Source: Desulfitobacterium_A sp034927245 (lineage in GTDB: Bacteria; Bacillota; Desulfitobacteriia; Desulfitobacteriales; Desulfitobacteriaceae). From it: a stretch of DNA of 64,000 nucleotides. The DNA lies in the NCBI RefSeq assembly GCF_034927245.1, contig NZ_JAYFQK010000020.1, forward strand, positions 41,282-105,281. The letters run 5' to 3'. Numbering within the stretch: position 1 is the first letter of the stretch; every line of letters starts with the position of its first letter. The notes under the pieces were generated by a model that was not told where the DNA came from, did not search any database, and worked only from the letters and a program-made list of their open reading frames with translations. This document shows, piece after piece, positions 17,247-26,084 of the stretch. Position numbers and translations under genes: made by a program.

Positions 17247-17925
17247 ATTCCTTAAATTCCTTAAAATCTTTGGCCTTCTGAGTTAACCAGTTTACCCACT
17301 CTGTCAGTCCATTCCCGTTGCGGCAAGAAACTTCAAAGATTTGAATATCCGGATTAATCTGCCGAATATCCCGTTTCATATGATCCATATTGACGTCCGT
17401 CAATCCTTCAAGATCCATCTTATTGAGAACAACCGCCTGAGCATTGCGGAAAATCACAGGATATTTAGACGGCTTATCATCGCCCTCGACAATGCTTAAA
17501 ACGATCACTTTAAATGCTTCTCCAAGATCAAAGTCTGCCGGACAAACAAGATTTCCCACATTCTCGATAACCATGAGATCCAGTGCCTTCCAATCAAACT
17601 CCGGCAAGACCTTACTGACCATTTTACTGTCAAGATGACATGCACCGCCTGTATTGATTTGGATAACAGGAACCTTATAAACCGCTATGCGGTCCGCATC
17701 TTTATTTGTAAAAATATCTCCCTCGATAACCCCCACATGCAATTCAGCCGATAATAAGGGCAAGGTTTTTTCCAAAAGTGTTGTTTTCCCTGAGCCCGGT
17801 GATCCTATTACGTTAATGGCCAAACAATTATTTTTGCGAAAATGGGTTCGATTAACGTCAGCCTGCAGATCATTTGAGCCCAAGAGATTCGCCATCACTT
17901 CAATTTCACGTCGATTTGATTCCAT
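17245..17925 (-). CDS. hypB: Hydrogenase nickel incorporation GTPase HypB
   Basis: G3E-family GTPase that with HypA delivers nickel to the large subunit. The 226-residue protein has the P-loop GSPGSGKT at residues 41-48, the metal/switch Cys-His segment GGACHLDSKMV, ENVGNLVCPADFDLGE and the NKMD specificity motif. There is no His-rich N-terminal storage stretch, so it probably lacks nickel storage. Start ATG shares a base with the hypA stop (TAATG), meaning translational coupling. Confidence 0.96.
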   Translation of the reverse strand: MESNRREIEVMANLLGSNDLQADVNRTHFRKNNCLAINVIGSPGSGKTTLLEKTLPLLSAELHVGVIEGDIFTNKDADRIAVYKVPVIQINTGGACHLDSKMVSKVLPEFDWKALDLMVIENVGNLVCPADFDLGEAFKVIVLSIVEGDDKPSKYPVIFRNAQAVVLNKMDLEGLTDVNMDHMKRDIRQINPDIQIFEVSCRNGNGLTEWVNWLTQKAKDFKEFKE

Positions 17926-18266
17926 TATTCAACCTCCATGCTTTCGATTAAAAGTTCCTCTCCTTGAATCACTTCAATGCCCGTATCACCACAATTTGGG
18001 CAAATAAATATCATTGTATTAACATTAAACTCATGGTGGCATTTACGACAGCAACCGCGTATAGGAACCCGCTCCACAATCAGCTCTGCTCCTTCACACA
18101 AAGTATCCTTGCTATACGCTTCAAAGGCCATCTGCAATGCTTCCGGTACTGCATTAGTCAGTTCTCCAACCTTGAGTTTAACCTGTAGTACCCTCTTGAC
18201 TTCATACTGGGAAAGAGTTTTTTCAATGGCCTCAAATACTCCCCCCATCAAAGACATTTCGTGCAC
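17925..18266 (-). CDS. hypA: Nickel metallochaperone HypA
   Basis: 113-residue nickel/zinc chaperone for the hydrogenase. It begins MHEMSL, whose amino terminus, His2 and Glu3 form the Ni site, and carries a zinc site of two CxxC pairs (Cys73/Cys76 and Cys89/Cys92). Located upstream of hypB on the minus strand, completing the hypABCDEF set that surrounds the structural genes. Confidence 0.96.
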   Translation of the reverse strand: MHEMSLMGGVFEAIEKTLSQYEVKRVLQVKLKVGELTNAVPEALQMAFEAYSKDTLCEGAELIVERVPIRGCCRKCHHEFNVNTMIFICPNCGDTGIEVIQGEELLIESMEVE

Positions 18267-18390
18267 ACCCTACCTCCTATGTCCTTCGAAACTATTCTAT
18301 CCATTATTGAGCATATTAATGTAATGTTTCGACATTTCAAGCAAATGTCCTCCATAAATATGTCATAACTGCGGCAGATGCACAACGACC

Positions 18391-19590
18391 CTACTCCTTA
18401 ATTCTATTATACATATTTAACATATCCGTTTCCGACATAATCTTAGGTACAGGATATAATGGGTTGCTTTCGGCAAGCGCACGCTTTGCCATTACCGGTA
18501 TATCGCTGTCAGTAATACCGCTTACCTTTTTGGGTATTTCCATGCTTTCATTAAGTTTTTCGATCTCTTGGATGAATTTTAACGCCTTTTGTTCCACAGT
18601 ATCACCGATTAACGCAATTCCTGCCCAATCGGCCAGCTCTGCTAAGGGTTTATACGCAGTTGCTCCGTAGTATTTTAAGACATAGGGTAGAATAATGGCA
18701 TTCGCTAAGCCATGCGGGATTTGGTAAAATCCGCCGAGTGTATGTGCTATCGCATGGACATTACCGACATAAGCTCGTGTGAAGGCTATTCCCGCATAGA
18801 AAGAAGCCTTTTGCATATTCGCACGCGCGGCAAGGTTTGTCCCATTCGAATAGGCTTCATAAAGATTTTCAAAAATAAGCTTGACCGCCTCCCGAGCATA
18901 CTTTTTCGTCTGTCTTGTATTGCTTCGGCCAATGTATGCTTCAACAGCATGGGTCAAGGCATCAAGACCCGTAGCAGCGGTAATATGAGGCGGGAGTTCT
19001 ACGGTAAGCATTGGATCAAGAATTGCATAAAGAGGGATAAGTGAGATATCATTGATAGGATACTTTTCATGAGTCCGACTATCGGTAATCACGGCCGCAA
19101 GTGTTGTTTCACTCCCCGTACCGGCTGTTGTGGGAATTGCAAACAGGGGCGGAATCTTACGCCTAACTTTAAATAAGCCCTTCATTTGAGAAATGCTTTT
19201 TTCCGGTCTTGCTATACGGGCACCTACGCCTTTAGCACAGTCCATAGGTGATCCCCCGCCAAAGGCAACAATTCCCTTGCATCGGTATGCTTTGTACATT
19301 TGTAATGCTTCCTCAATATTATCAATCGTAGGGTTTGGAACTGTCTTGTCATACACTGCATAGTCGATGCCTTGATCTTTTAACCCCTTGAGCAGTTCGT
19401 CCATCAGTCCTAAGGATGAAATCACTGGGCCGGTTATAATCAAGACCGCTTCGATGCCCTTACTTTTAATGATTTCCGGAAGCTCTTGAAGACTATTTTC
19501 GCCCTCTAATAATTCCGGCTGACGCCAGGGCAGGAGGTTACTCAATACTTTTAAAGTGACTTGATATGTTCGGCAATACAGTTTATACAT
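18391..19590 (-). CDS. Iron-containing alcohol dehydrogenase
   Basis: 399-residue group III (Fe-dependent) alcohol dehydrogenase, cytoplasmic and NAD(P)-dependent. Signatures: FGGGSPMDCAKGVGA for dinucleotide binding, PTTAGTGSETTLAAVITD, and the metal ligands within DALTHAVEAYIG and AHTLGGFYQIPHGLANAIILP. Substrate cannot be told from sequence; it may be a butanol, propanediol or ethanol dehydrogenase type. An AGGAGG site precedes the ATG. It lies 43 bases downstream of the cell-wall-binding/VanW gene on the same strand, so some co-transcription is possible, though no functional link is obvious. Confidence 0.93.
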   Translation of the reverse strand: MYKLYCRTYQVTLKVLSNLLPWRQPELLEGENSLQELPEIIKSKGIEAVLIITGPVISSLGLMDELLKGLKDQGIDYAVYDKTVPNPTIDNIEEALQMYKAYRCKGIVAFGGGSPMDCAKGVGARIARPEKSISQMKGLFKVRRKIPPLFAIPTTAGTGSETTLAAVITDSRTHEKYPINDISLIPLYAILDPMLTVELPPHITAATGLDALTHAVEAYIGRSNTRQTKKYAREAVKLIFENLYEAYSNGTNLAARANMQKASFYAGIAFTRAYVGNVHAIAHTLGGFYQIPHGLANAIILPYVLKYYGATAYKPLAELADWAGIALIGDTVEQKALKFIQEIEKLNESMEIPKKVSGITDSDIPVMAKRALAESNPLYPVPKIMSETDMLNMYNRIKE

Positions 19591-19633
19591 TCATAACCTC
19601 CTCTTTCCCCTATCGTGCTATAGGACCCGTTCT

Positions 19634-21367
19634 TTACTGTTTGTAAAATTGAATGGTTAATGCATTTCCTTCAATAAAACTACGGATTAAGAGAGTCGTA
19701 TCCGTATTATTCCTGAATTTAAAGTCAAGCACAGGAAAGGCTACTGTTGCATCCCGACCGGGTGGAACGTAACTGACTGGCAAAGAGTGAGGATGTCTTT
19801 CAATAACTTCTAGATGGGCAAGAAGCACTGTATTATACAGTGTGGAAGAAACTTGGCAGATTCCCCCGCCCAGTCCGGGAGCAAAGGCATCTCCTTCAAT
19901 AATCAGCGCCTCTTTATACCCCGCTTCACTTGTTCGCTCACCAACACTCTCATTGAATGAAAAGCGTTCACCGGGGGCAAGCTGTTTTCCGTCAAGTGCT
20001 TTTGCTGCAAGACGGATATTCTCGGTACGGTTAACTTGACTTGAGTCAAATTGAGTCGAATATTGGGCGATAGGCACCGGTTGTTTAACGGTGAGATTAA
20101 GTTTAATCGATTTGTCATATCCATCTACGATTCCCTCAAAGACATATACCCCGGGTTTGCCGGTATCAACCGATGTAGAGCTCCACTTTACAGGCACATC
20201 AAAAGTATCACTGTTATAAAGCTTAGCTTGAACCGTTTTCGGCAAAACATAAGTTTCGTTTTGAGTAACCGCCGTATTTATATCTTCTACAAAGCATATA
20301 TTTGTTCCTTTTACTTTTCCTGAAATCAAGTCACTTGTATTTTCGATGATCTCACTCGGTACAACGCCGCTTCCACCAAAGGCCACAATGTTTGGGCTTA
20401 CATGGTTCTCACAAAGCCTTTCCAGATATCGTGCTGTAGATTTTGGCAATGATGGTACAGAGGGATCAATAAAGAGGATGGGGTCTCCATATTTTGAGGC
20501 AACAGCACTGCCTGCCAAAGCATCGGCGAATCCGTAACCGTTAGCTAGGTAAACTGTTGATGGACTCGGTGCAAAGGTTTCCGCAATCGTTGTATTCGTA
20601 TCAAAGCGGGATTCGCCTGTTAACCGTTCAACACTCGCATCAGGTAACAACTCCCTAATTTCTGATTGGACATGGTCTGAAATTACTCCTGTTCCCCCGG
20701 TGATATAGACTTTCGCAGGCTTCGTTTCATCAATATAGTTTCTTATCCTTGCGGGGAGTGTATCTTGGGAAGTTAATAAAATAGGCCAGCCATTATTCGC
20801 GGCAAAGCTTGAAATACTTAGGGCATCCGCATAGTGTTCACCTGGGGATATCACGACTGTCGATACTGATTTGTCATTAAGGGATCTCGCTATCTTATAC
20901 GAGGTATCATACCTATCTAAGCCGATAATCCTCACTATATTTCTAAAACCAAGATCATTAAGACGTGTCTCAAATTCCGTACCTATTATGCCGGCACCAC
21001 CGATGAGATAAATCGTGCCTGTTGGTTCTAGATGAACACGAACATAGTCAAGGGCATCTTTAAAACTATCGCTAGATGGATCAACGAGGAGGATAGGGGC
21101 CTCCTTTTGAAAAGCTAAGACACTGGCCGATAATGCATCAGCGAAATCATTGCCCGTTGCCAATATGACATTCTTGACCTTTTCGTTTGCATAATATTCA
21201 GAGATAGCTTTAGCCGTCTCATACCGTGTGTCCCCTGCAAGCCGATACGTCCTTATTATTGGCGGTGCATCAACAGCGGGATTTAAACTATCCGCACCAT
21301 AAACAGGTAGGCCGATAAAAAGGCTGCTCCATAAAACTAAAATAGATATGGGTATCTTCGTATTCAC
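19634..21367 (-). CDS. Cell-wall-binding repeat (CWB2) and VanW domain exported protein
   Basis: A 577-residue secreted protein. Signal peptide (about 1-24), three CWB2 repeats (about 40-330) each starting with a YRLAGDTRYETA-like block and containing VILATGNDFADALSAS-like segments, an Ig-like region (about 350-430), and a C-terminal VanW domain (about 440-577) with GERFSFNESVGERTS and GGGICQVSSTLYN. CWB2 triplets attach proteins non-covalently to cell-wall glycopolymers. VanW function is unknown. GTG start with an AAGGAG site. A second VanW protein is encoded at 46241-47389 and shares most of the C-terminal domain. Confidence 0.9.
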   Translation of the reverse strand: MNTKIPISILVLWSSLFIGLPVYGADSLNPAVDAPPIIRTYRLAGDTRYETAKAISEYYANEKVKNVILATGNDFADALSASVLAFQKEAPILLVDPSSDSFKDALDYVRVHLEPTGTIYLIGGAGIIGTEFETRLNDLGFRNIVRIIGLDRYDTSYKIARSLNDKSVSTVVISPGEHYADALSISSFAANNGWPILLTSQDTLPARIRNYIDETKPAKVYITGGTGVISDHVQSEIRELLPDASVERLTGESRFDTNTTIAETFAPSPSTVYLANGYGFADALAGSAVASKYGDPILFIDPSVPSLPKSTARYLERLCENHVSPNIVAFGGSGVVPSEIIENTSDLISGKVKGTNICFVEDINTAVTQNETYVLPKTVQAKLYNSDTFDVPVKWSSTSVDTGKPGVYVFEGIVDGYDKSIKLNLTVKQPVPIAQYSTQFDSSQVNRTENIRLAAKALDGKQLAPGERFSFNESVGERTSEAGYKEALIIEGDAFAPGLGGGICQVSSTLYNTVLLAHLEVIERHPHSLPVSYVPPGRDATVAFPVLDFKFRNNTDTTLLIRSFIEGNALTIQFYKQ

Positions 21368-21719
21368 CTCAACGCCACTCCTTCAAATTCGAAATCCGAA
21401 TAATTATCTCATGTTGAAGAAGTAAAGCCTGTCGAAAGAGATGCTAGTCTATCGTATTATTAATGGTAAAACAACCCCAAAGAACAAATATTCGAAACCA
21501 TCACCTTTTTCATGCGCGAAAATAGATAATATACTGTTTAATACCCCATTTAAAGCTGATCAGCATTACAAACGGGTTCAGCTTTTATTACGCTGAACCC
21601 GTTTTTTATCCTACTTATTTAGTACAGGGTGTAAGGTTATTTCTCCATTTTTCTTATTTTTGGTATCTTATTTTAATTTGGGATATAATAATTAAAAAAT
21701 TAGTCTAGGAAAGAAGGTG
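21368..21719. other. Intergenic region with an orphan plus-strand terminator
   Basis: No gene seen on either strand. It should hold divergent promoters for the CWB2/VanW gene and for the YyaL-like gene. A strong plus-oriented terminator at 21571-21608 has no gene upstream of it on that strand, so a small RNA or attenuated leader is possible. Confidence 0.4.
21571..21608 (+). terminator. Intrinsic terminator without upstream gene
   Basis: AACGGGTTCAGC pairs with GCTGAACCCGTT across a 9-base loop, followed by TTTT. About 110 bases before the YyaL-like start. Confidence 0.75.
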
Positions 21720-23846
21720 ATGCCCTTGACAACTAACAGAACCCCCAATAGATTAGCTCAAGAAAAATCTCCATATCTCCTCCAGCACGCGTATAACCCC
21801 GTAAACTGGTACCCCTGGAATGAAGAGGCTTTTCAAAAAGCGAAAACAGAGAATAAACCTGTTTTCTTATCTATTGGGTATTCGTAGTGGTTTATATCCA
21901 CATGTCACTGGTGCCACGTCATGGAACGCGAGTCTTTTGAAGACACGGAAGTCGCGGAGCTGCTCAACCGCAGCTTTGTCGCAATCAAGGTTGATCGTGA
22001 AGAACGGCCTGATATCGATCACCTGTACATGGAATTCTGCCAGGCTTTAACCGGTTCAGGGGGATGGCCGTTAACGATTCTCATGACACCTGAAAAGCAG
22101 CCCTTTTACACGGGAACTTATTTTCCCAAACACAGCCGCTACGGGCGACCCGGACTTGTCGACATCCTCAGCCAGGTCAGTGAACTTTGGGAAAAAGATG
22201 AAGAGAAACTTCGAAAATCCGCTAAAGAAATCATAAGAGCCATTACCTCTCCTAAAAAGCAGGGGCTTCTTGAACCTCAAAATTTAGGAGACAATTCCCT
22301 TGATTTCAGATCCTGGGCAAGTGATCTGATTGAACAAGCTTACCAAACCTTAGCCAAGAACTTTGATTCCCGCTTTGGCGGCTTTGGTCAAGCTCCCAAG
22401 TTTCCCTCCCCCCATAACTTGACTTTTCTGCTTCGCTATGCCAAAGACCATCCGGAAAGCCAAGCAAATACGATGATTCGAAAAACCCTTGATTCGATGG
22501 GTCAAGGAGGGATCTATGACCATATTGGCTTTGGGTTTGCCCGCTACTCTACAGATCAAAAATGGCTTGTGCCCCATTTTGAGAAAATGCTCTATGACAA
22601 TGCCTTGCTTGCTATTTCATATATAGAAATGTACCAAGCGCAAAAGGAACCCCGGGATGCCCAAAAGGCAAAAGAAATCCTAACTTATGTTCTCCGTGAT
22701 ATGACTTCACCGGAGGGAGGCTTTTACTCTGCGGAAGACGCTGATTCCGAAGGAGTAGAAGGCAAGTTTTATGTCTGGACACCTGCAGAAATAGATGAAG
22801 TGCTCGGGAAAGATCGTTCTATGCTCTTCTGTGAGGCCTTTAATATTACTGTTACGGGAAATTTTGAAGGTAAATCGATTCCGAATCAGCTTTCTGTAAG
22901 TTTAGAAGAACTCGCCAGGAAGCATCATCTCAGCTTTGAAGCGCTCACCGCCCTGTTAGAAGAGGATCGCCAGAAACTTTGGCAGTCACGGGAAAAACGG
23001 ATTCACCCCCATAAGGATGATAAAATTCTAACCTCCTGGAATGGGATAATGATTGCTGCCTTAGCAAAAGGCGGACAAGTTTTGGGCGATGCTCAATATA
23101 TTCAAGCCGCTGAGAAAGCGGCGCACTTCATATTAGAAAACCTTTGTCCCAACGGACGACTATTGGTCCGTTTTCGTGAAGGAAATGCTGCCTATCTCGG
23201 CTATCTCGATGATTATGCCTTTTTCATCTGGGGGCTTCTCGAACTCTATATGACCGGCGGCAAATCTCAATACTTAAAAATGGCGCTCTCCCTCCAAGAA
23301 AAGCTTGACACCCTTTTTATGGATGAAGAAGCCGGCGGATATTATCTAACAGGCTCTGATGCAGAAGAACTCCTTCTCCGTCCCAAAGAAATCTATGATG
23401 GGGCACTTCCTTCAGGTAACTCGATCACAGCGCTTAATCTTCTTCGGCTTGCCCGCCTCACCGGGGATGAACGATGGGAACTAAGGGCAGAACAACAACT
23501 TCTTTCCTTTCGTTCCACCCTTGATAAATACCCCGCCGGCTATACTGCCTTTCTCCAAGCCCTCCAATACGCGCTGCATCCCAGTCAAGAACTCCTCTTT
23601 GTCGGTCCACTTGACCATCCCGGACTTTTACCCTTAAAGCAAACCTTCTTTTCACAGTTTTTACCCTATTCTTCATTGCTTTACCATGACGGAACGCTTG
23701 GAGAACTTCTTCCCTGGGTTCAAGATTATCCTTTAGAGCCTGACAAAGTATTGGCCTATTTTTGTACAAATTTCACTTGCCAAAAACCTGTCGAATCACC
23801 GGGTGAACTCGAAACCCTGCTCAAAAATAGTATCAAGAATACTTAA
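21720..23846 (+). pseudogene. Thioredoxin-domain YyaL/DUF255 family protein with in-frame amber codon
   Basis: Translation from ATG at 21720 (AAGAAGGTG site) gives the family start NRLAQEKSPYLLQHAYNPVNWYPW and then SIGYS, followed by TAG at 21885-21887 and four extra codons (WFIS) before TCHWCHVMERESFED. Known relatives read GYSTCHWCHVM without a break, so 15 bases appear inserted exactly before the CxxC motif, keeping frame. The remaining 641 residues are intact: thioredoxin-like part, then the alpha/alpha-barrel region with GGFGQAPKFPSPHN, HFEKMLYDNALL and YSAEDADSEGVEGKFYVW. Either the gene is recently inactivated, the amber codon is read through, or the base calls are wrong. An internal ATG at 21921 would omit the CxxC motif. 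Confidence 0.8.
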
Positions 23847-23900
23847 TGAAATCCAAGCAGCAAAATTGCGTTATCCGAAAAAAGCTAAATTCCAATAAAG

Positions 23901-23940
23901 AAGGGACAGATCAGATTTATTTCAATCCGATCTGTCCCTT
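23901..23940. terminator. Terminator between YyaL-like gene and HD-GYP gene
   Basis: AAGGGACAGATC pairs with GATCTGTCCCTT, extended by GATT/AATC; convergent genes lie on both sides. Confidence 0.85.
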
Positions 23941-23954
23941 CCTATTATATTTTT

Positions 23955-25022
23955 TTATCTATTTTCCACTGTAACTATCATAATAGACGGATGTTCAGCT
24001 AAATTAACATCAACAGGCTGGCGCAAGCGGCTATCCCCCTTATGCGTCATGCGTACAAAGGGGCGAGTCGGGAATGATGGATTTTGACGAATAACATTGC
24101 CCCGCAATCCGTTGCTTAACTCTATACCACACCCTGAGGGATAAACAGCAATGCATTTTGAAAAAACATCAAGGACCCTAGGTTCAAAATGCGTCCCCCG
24201 TTGAGCCATAACATATTCAAAAGCTTCGTGGGGCTGCATTTCATTTCGATATACTCTTTTGCTCGTTAATGCTTCGTAAACATCTGCAATAGCTGTGACT
24301 CTCCCAAACTCATGAATCTCGGTTCCTTTGAGTCCGCGCGGGTAACCTGACCCGTCCCATTTTTCCTGATGCTGGTAGGCAATATGAGCGGAGAGCAAAC
24401 TAAAATCTTGATTTTTACGTAAAAATTCAAAACCATAAATTGTATGTTTTTTAATTTCATCAAATTCAAAATCTGTTAATGGTCCTTGTTTGTTCAGAAT
24501 TTCTTGAGGAATTTTCATCTTTCCAACATCATGCATAATAACTCCCATTCCAAGTTCTAAAAGCCGTGCATTAGACCAACCCATGGCAATCCCCTCAAGA
24601 AGGGCAATCACTGTTGTATTGATGGAATGGCGATAAGTGTAACTATCGTAATCTCGAATTTCAACAATATTACTTAAGATATCACGGCTGGACATAAGAT
24701 CATTAATCATTTGCTCAATTACGGCTTGAATCTTTTCCACGCCAAGTGTATTTAATTGACCATCTTTTATATAATTAGTTAAATTACTCATTGTGGAGAA
24801 GGCCTCTTCCCGTGTTTGGGCCGAAATCCCGGTATAAATCTCCACATCATCAAACAAATCGTCTTCAATAAATAAAACATCAACCCCCATCTGGATTAAA
24901 CGGTTAATATAGGAGCGCATTAACGGAATTCCGGATTGGAGCATAACATTACCATATGGACTTATGATTGGGCGAGCCAAAACCTCTCCCTCTTTAACGT
25001 AATTAATATTGACTAAACGCAT
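23955..25022 (-). CDS. HD-GYP domain protein, probable c-di-GMP phosphodiesterase
   Basis: 355-residue cytoplasmic protein. The N-terminal part (about 1-120) is a DUF3391-like or unassigned sensor region starting MRLVNINYVKEGEVLARPI. The HD-GYP domain (about 125-300) has IMHDVGKMKIP, HTIYGFEFLR, AYQHQEKWDGSGYPRGLKG with the GYP signature, and ITAIADVYEALTSKR-type helix (VTAIADVYEALTSKRVYR). These supply the metal ligands for hydrolysis of c-di-GMP. It is monocistronic with its own terminator. It could counter the GGDEF protein at 663-2465. Confidence 0.92.
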   Translation of the reverse strand: MRLVNINYVKEGEVLARPIISPYGNVMLQSGIPLMRSYINRLIQMGVDVLFIEDDLFDDVEIYTGISAQTREEAFSTMSNLTNYIKDGQLNTLGVEKIQAVIEQMINDLMSSRDILSNIVEIRDYDSYTYRHSINTTVIALLEGIAMGWSNARLLELGMGVIMHDVGKMKIPQEILNKQGPLTDFEFDEIKKHTIYGFEFLRKNQDFSLLSAHIAYQHQEKWDGSGYPRGLKGTEIHEFGRVTAIADVYEALTSKRVYRNEMQPHEAFEYVMAQRGTHFEPRVLDVFSKCIAVYPSGCGIELSNGLRGNVIRQNPSFPTRPFVRMTHKGDSRLRQPVDVNLAEHPSIMIVTVENR

Positions 25023-25140
25023 TGATTTACAAACCTTTCAGTAATTAAAGTAATTAGACTTAATATAATTATTGAAATATTTATTTCGGGGAATATTATT
25101 ATATTCCTCCTTAATTTCAACTTCTGTTCCGGTTATTTCT

Positions 25141-25593
25141 TTAAAGCATTTTCGTACAAAGAACCGTTCCCTTCAGTTCAATAGGACACAGACATGAATA
25201 GCCTAATTTTTGAAATTTGGGTAAAAGAGGTTCCGAACCGCTCTTCTCCGAAAACATATACTTTATGGAATAAGCATTCCACTTCAAGGCAACCCTCTCT
25301 GCAAAGTTAAGCATTAGCATGCCCAGATCTTGGTCATAGCTTTTGGGTTTAATATAAAGCAGGTCAATGGTCACAGCGGCCTCTTTTTTCGTAAGAGAAA
25401 TAAGTACCGCGATCGAATCGTCATCGTCACGGTAATAGTAAATCCGTCCATTTCGGTTAACGTGATCCCAATACTCCCGTTCGTCCCCTATCACTGAAAC
25501 AAGTGACAGTCCGTAAATATTCTGCCAATCCAGACTTAATTCTTCAGTCACTTTTTCGAGTCGAGTAGAGGATACTTCATATATATGGTTCAT
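25141..25593 (-). CDS. Hypothetical protein, possible GNAT-fold
   Basis: 150 residues with a good GGGGGTAA ribosome site and ATG start. The second half (IDLLYIKPKSYDQDLGMLMLNFAERVALKWN then PLLPKFQKLGY) resembles strand 4, helix 3 and the closing segment of GNAT acetyltransferases, but the acetyl-CoA-binding RxxGxG/A motif is not clear. No signal peptide or membrane helix. I cannot assign a function; acetyltransferase is a guess. It lies upstream of the HD-GYP gene on the same strand with a 118-base gap. Confidence 0.6.
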   Translation of the reverse strand: MNHIYEVSSTRLEKVTEELSLDWQNIYGLSLVSVIGDEREYWDHVNRNGRIYYYRDDDDSIAVLISLTKKEAAVTIDLLYIKPKSYDQDLGMLMLNFAERVALKWNAYSIKYMFSEKSGSEPLLPKFQKLGYSCLCPIELKGTVLCTKML

Positions 25594-25738
25594 TTCTCTT
25601 ACCCCCTATTTACGTCATTCTCTATGTAGTTATTCTTTTACAAAAATGATTGCTAAAAAAGGAATGCATAACAATTAAGAACTTACTATATTTATTTTAG
25701 CATTAATTTCGAGGGCATGCTTCAATTTACTTATGAAT

Positions 25739-25773
25739 AGAAAAAACCTTCGGAATATCCGAAGGTTTTTTCG
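25739..25773 (-). terminator. Terminator of the small LysM gene
   Basis: AAAAAACCTTCGG and CCGAAGGTTTTTT form a perfect stem with a 5-base loop, just after the LysM stop on the minus strand. Confidence 0.88.
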
Positions 25774-25795
25774 ACTGAACGGGAAATTGCAAACT

Positions 25796-25942
25796 CTACC
25801 TGACTCTAATTCTCTCACCCGGATAAATTAGATTAGGGCGGTGACGTAGTCTAGGATTCAAATGAAGTAGATGATGAACATGGGTATGATGGTGTCTAGC
25901 TATTCCATGAAGGGATTCTCCCCGACGTACTATATGATGCAT
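25796..25942 (-). CDS. 48-residue His-rich single LysM domain protein
   Basis: A complete very small gene: AAAGGAGG ribosome site, ATG at 25942, 48 codons, TAG stop, and a perfect terminator. The product is essentially one LysM motif, from MHHIVRRGESLHGIARH through LNPRLRHRPNLIYPGERIRVR. That matches the LysM consensus of YxVxxGDTLxxIA, xLNP and IxPGQxLxIP. Eleven of 48 residues are His (positions 2, 3, 12, 17-19, 21, 23, 24, 27, 34). There is no signal peptide. LysM normally binds N-acetylglucosamine polymers; the histidines suggest metal binding. Too short for usual gene callers. Confidence 0.82.
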   Translation of the reverse strand: MHHIVRRGESLHGIARHHHTHVHHLLHLNPRLRHRPNLIYPGERIRVR

Positions 25943-26043
25943 AGGATTGTTCCTCCTTTTATTACCAGGTTAATCCATTATATGTAGGGACAAAATTTTC
26001 AAGTGCAAGTACTTATGAAGATTTTCAGAGATAAAATAACACA

Positions 26044-26079
26044 AAAAACCGAGGGATCATAACCTCGGTTTTTATATAT
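26044..26079 (-). terminator. Terminator of the DUF421 gene
   Basis: AAAAACCGAGG and CCTCGGTTTTT form a stem directly after the stop codon region of the minus-strand gene. Confidence 0.8.
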
Positions 26080-26084
26080 GTAGC

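Noticed and set aside
18331..18349. GACATTT/AAATGTC hairpin after the alcohol dehydrogenase gene as a terminator
   Set aside because: Short stem and no U-tract on either strand; could equally be an operator or chance.
21885..21887. Amber codon as an established pyrrolysine site
   Set aside because: UAG ends several other genes in the window and the extra residues disturb the CxxC motif region; no pyl genes are visible. Kept only as a possibility.
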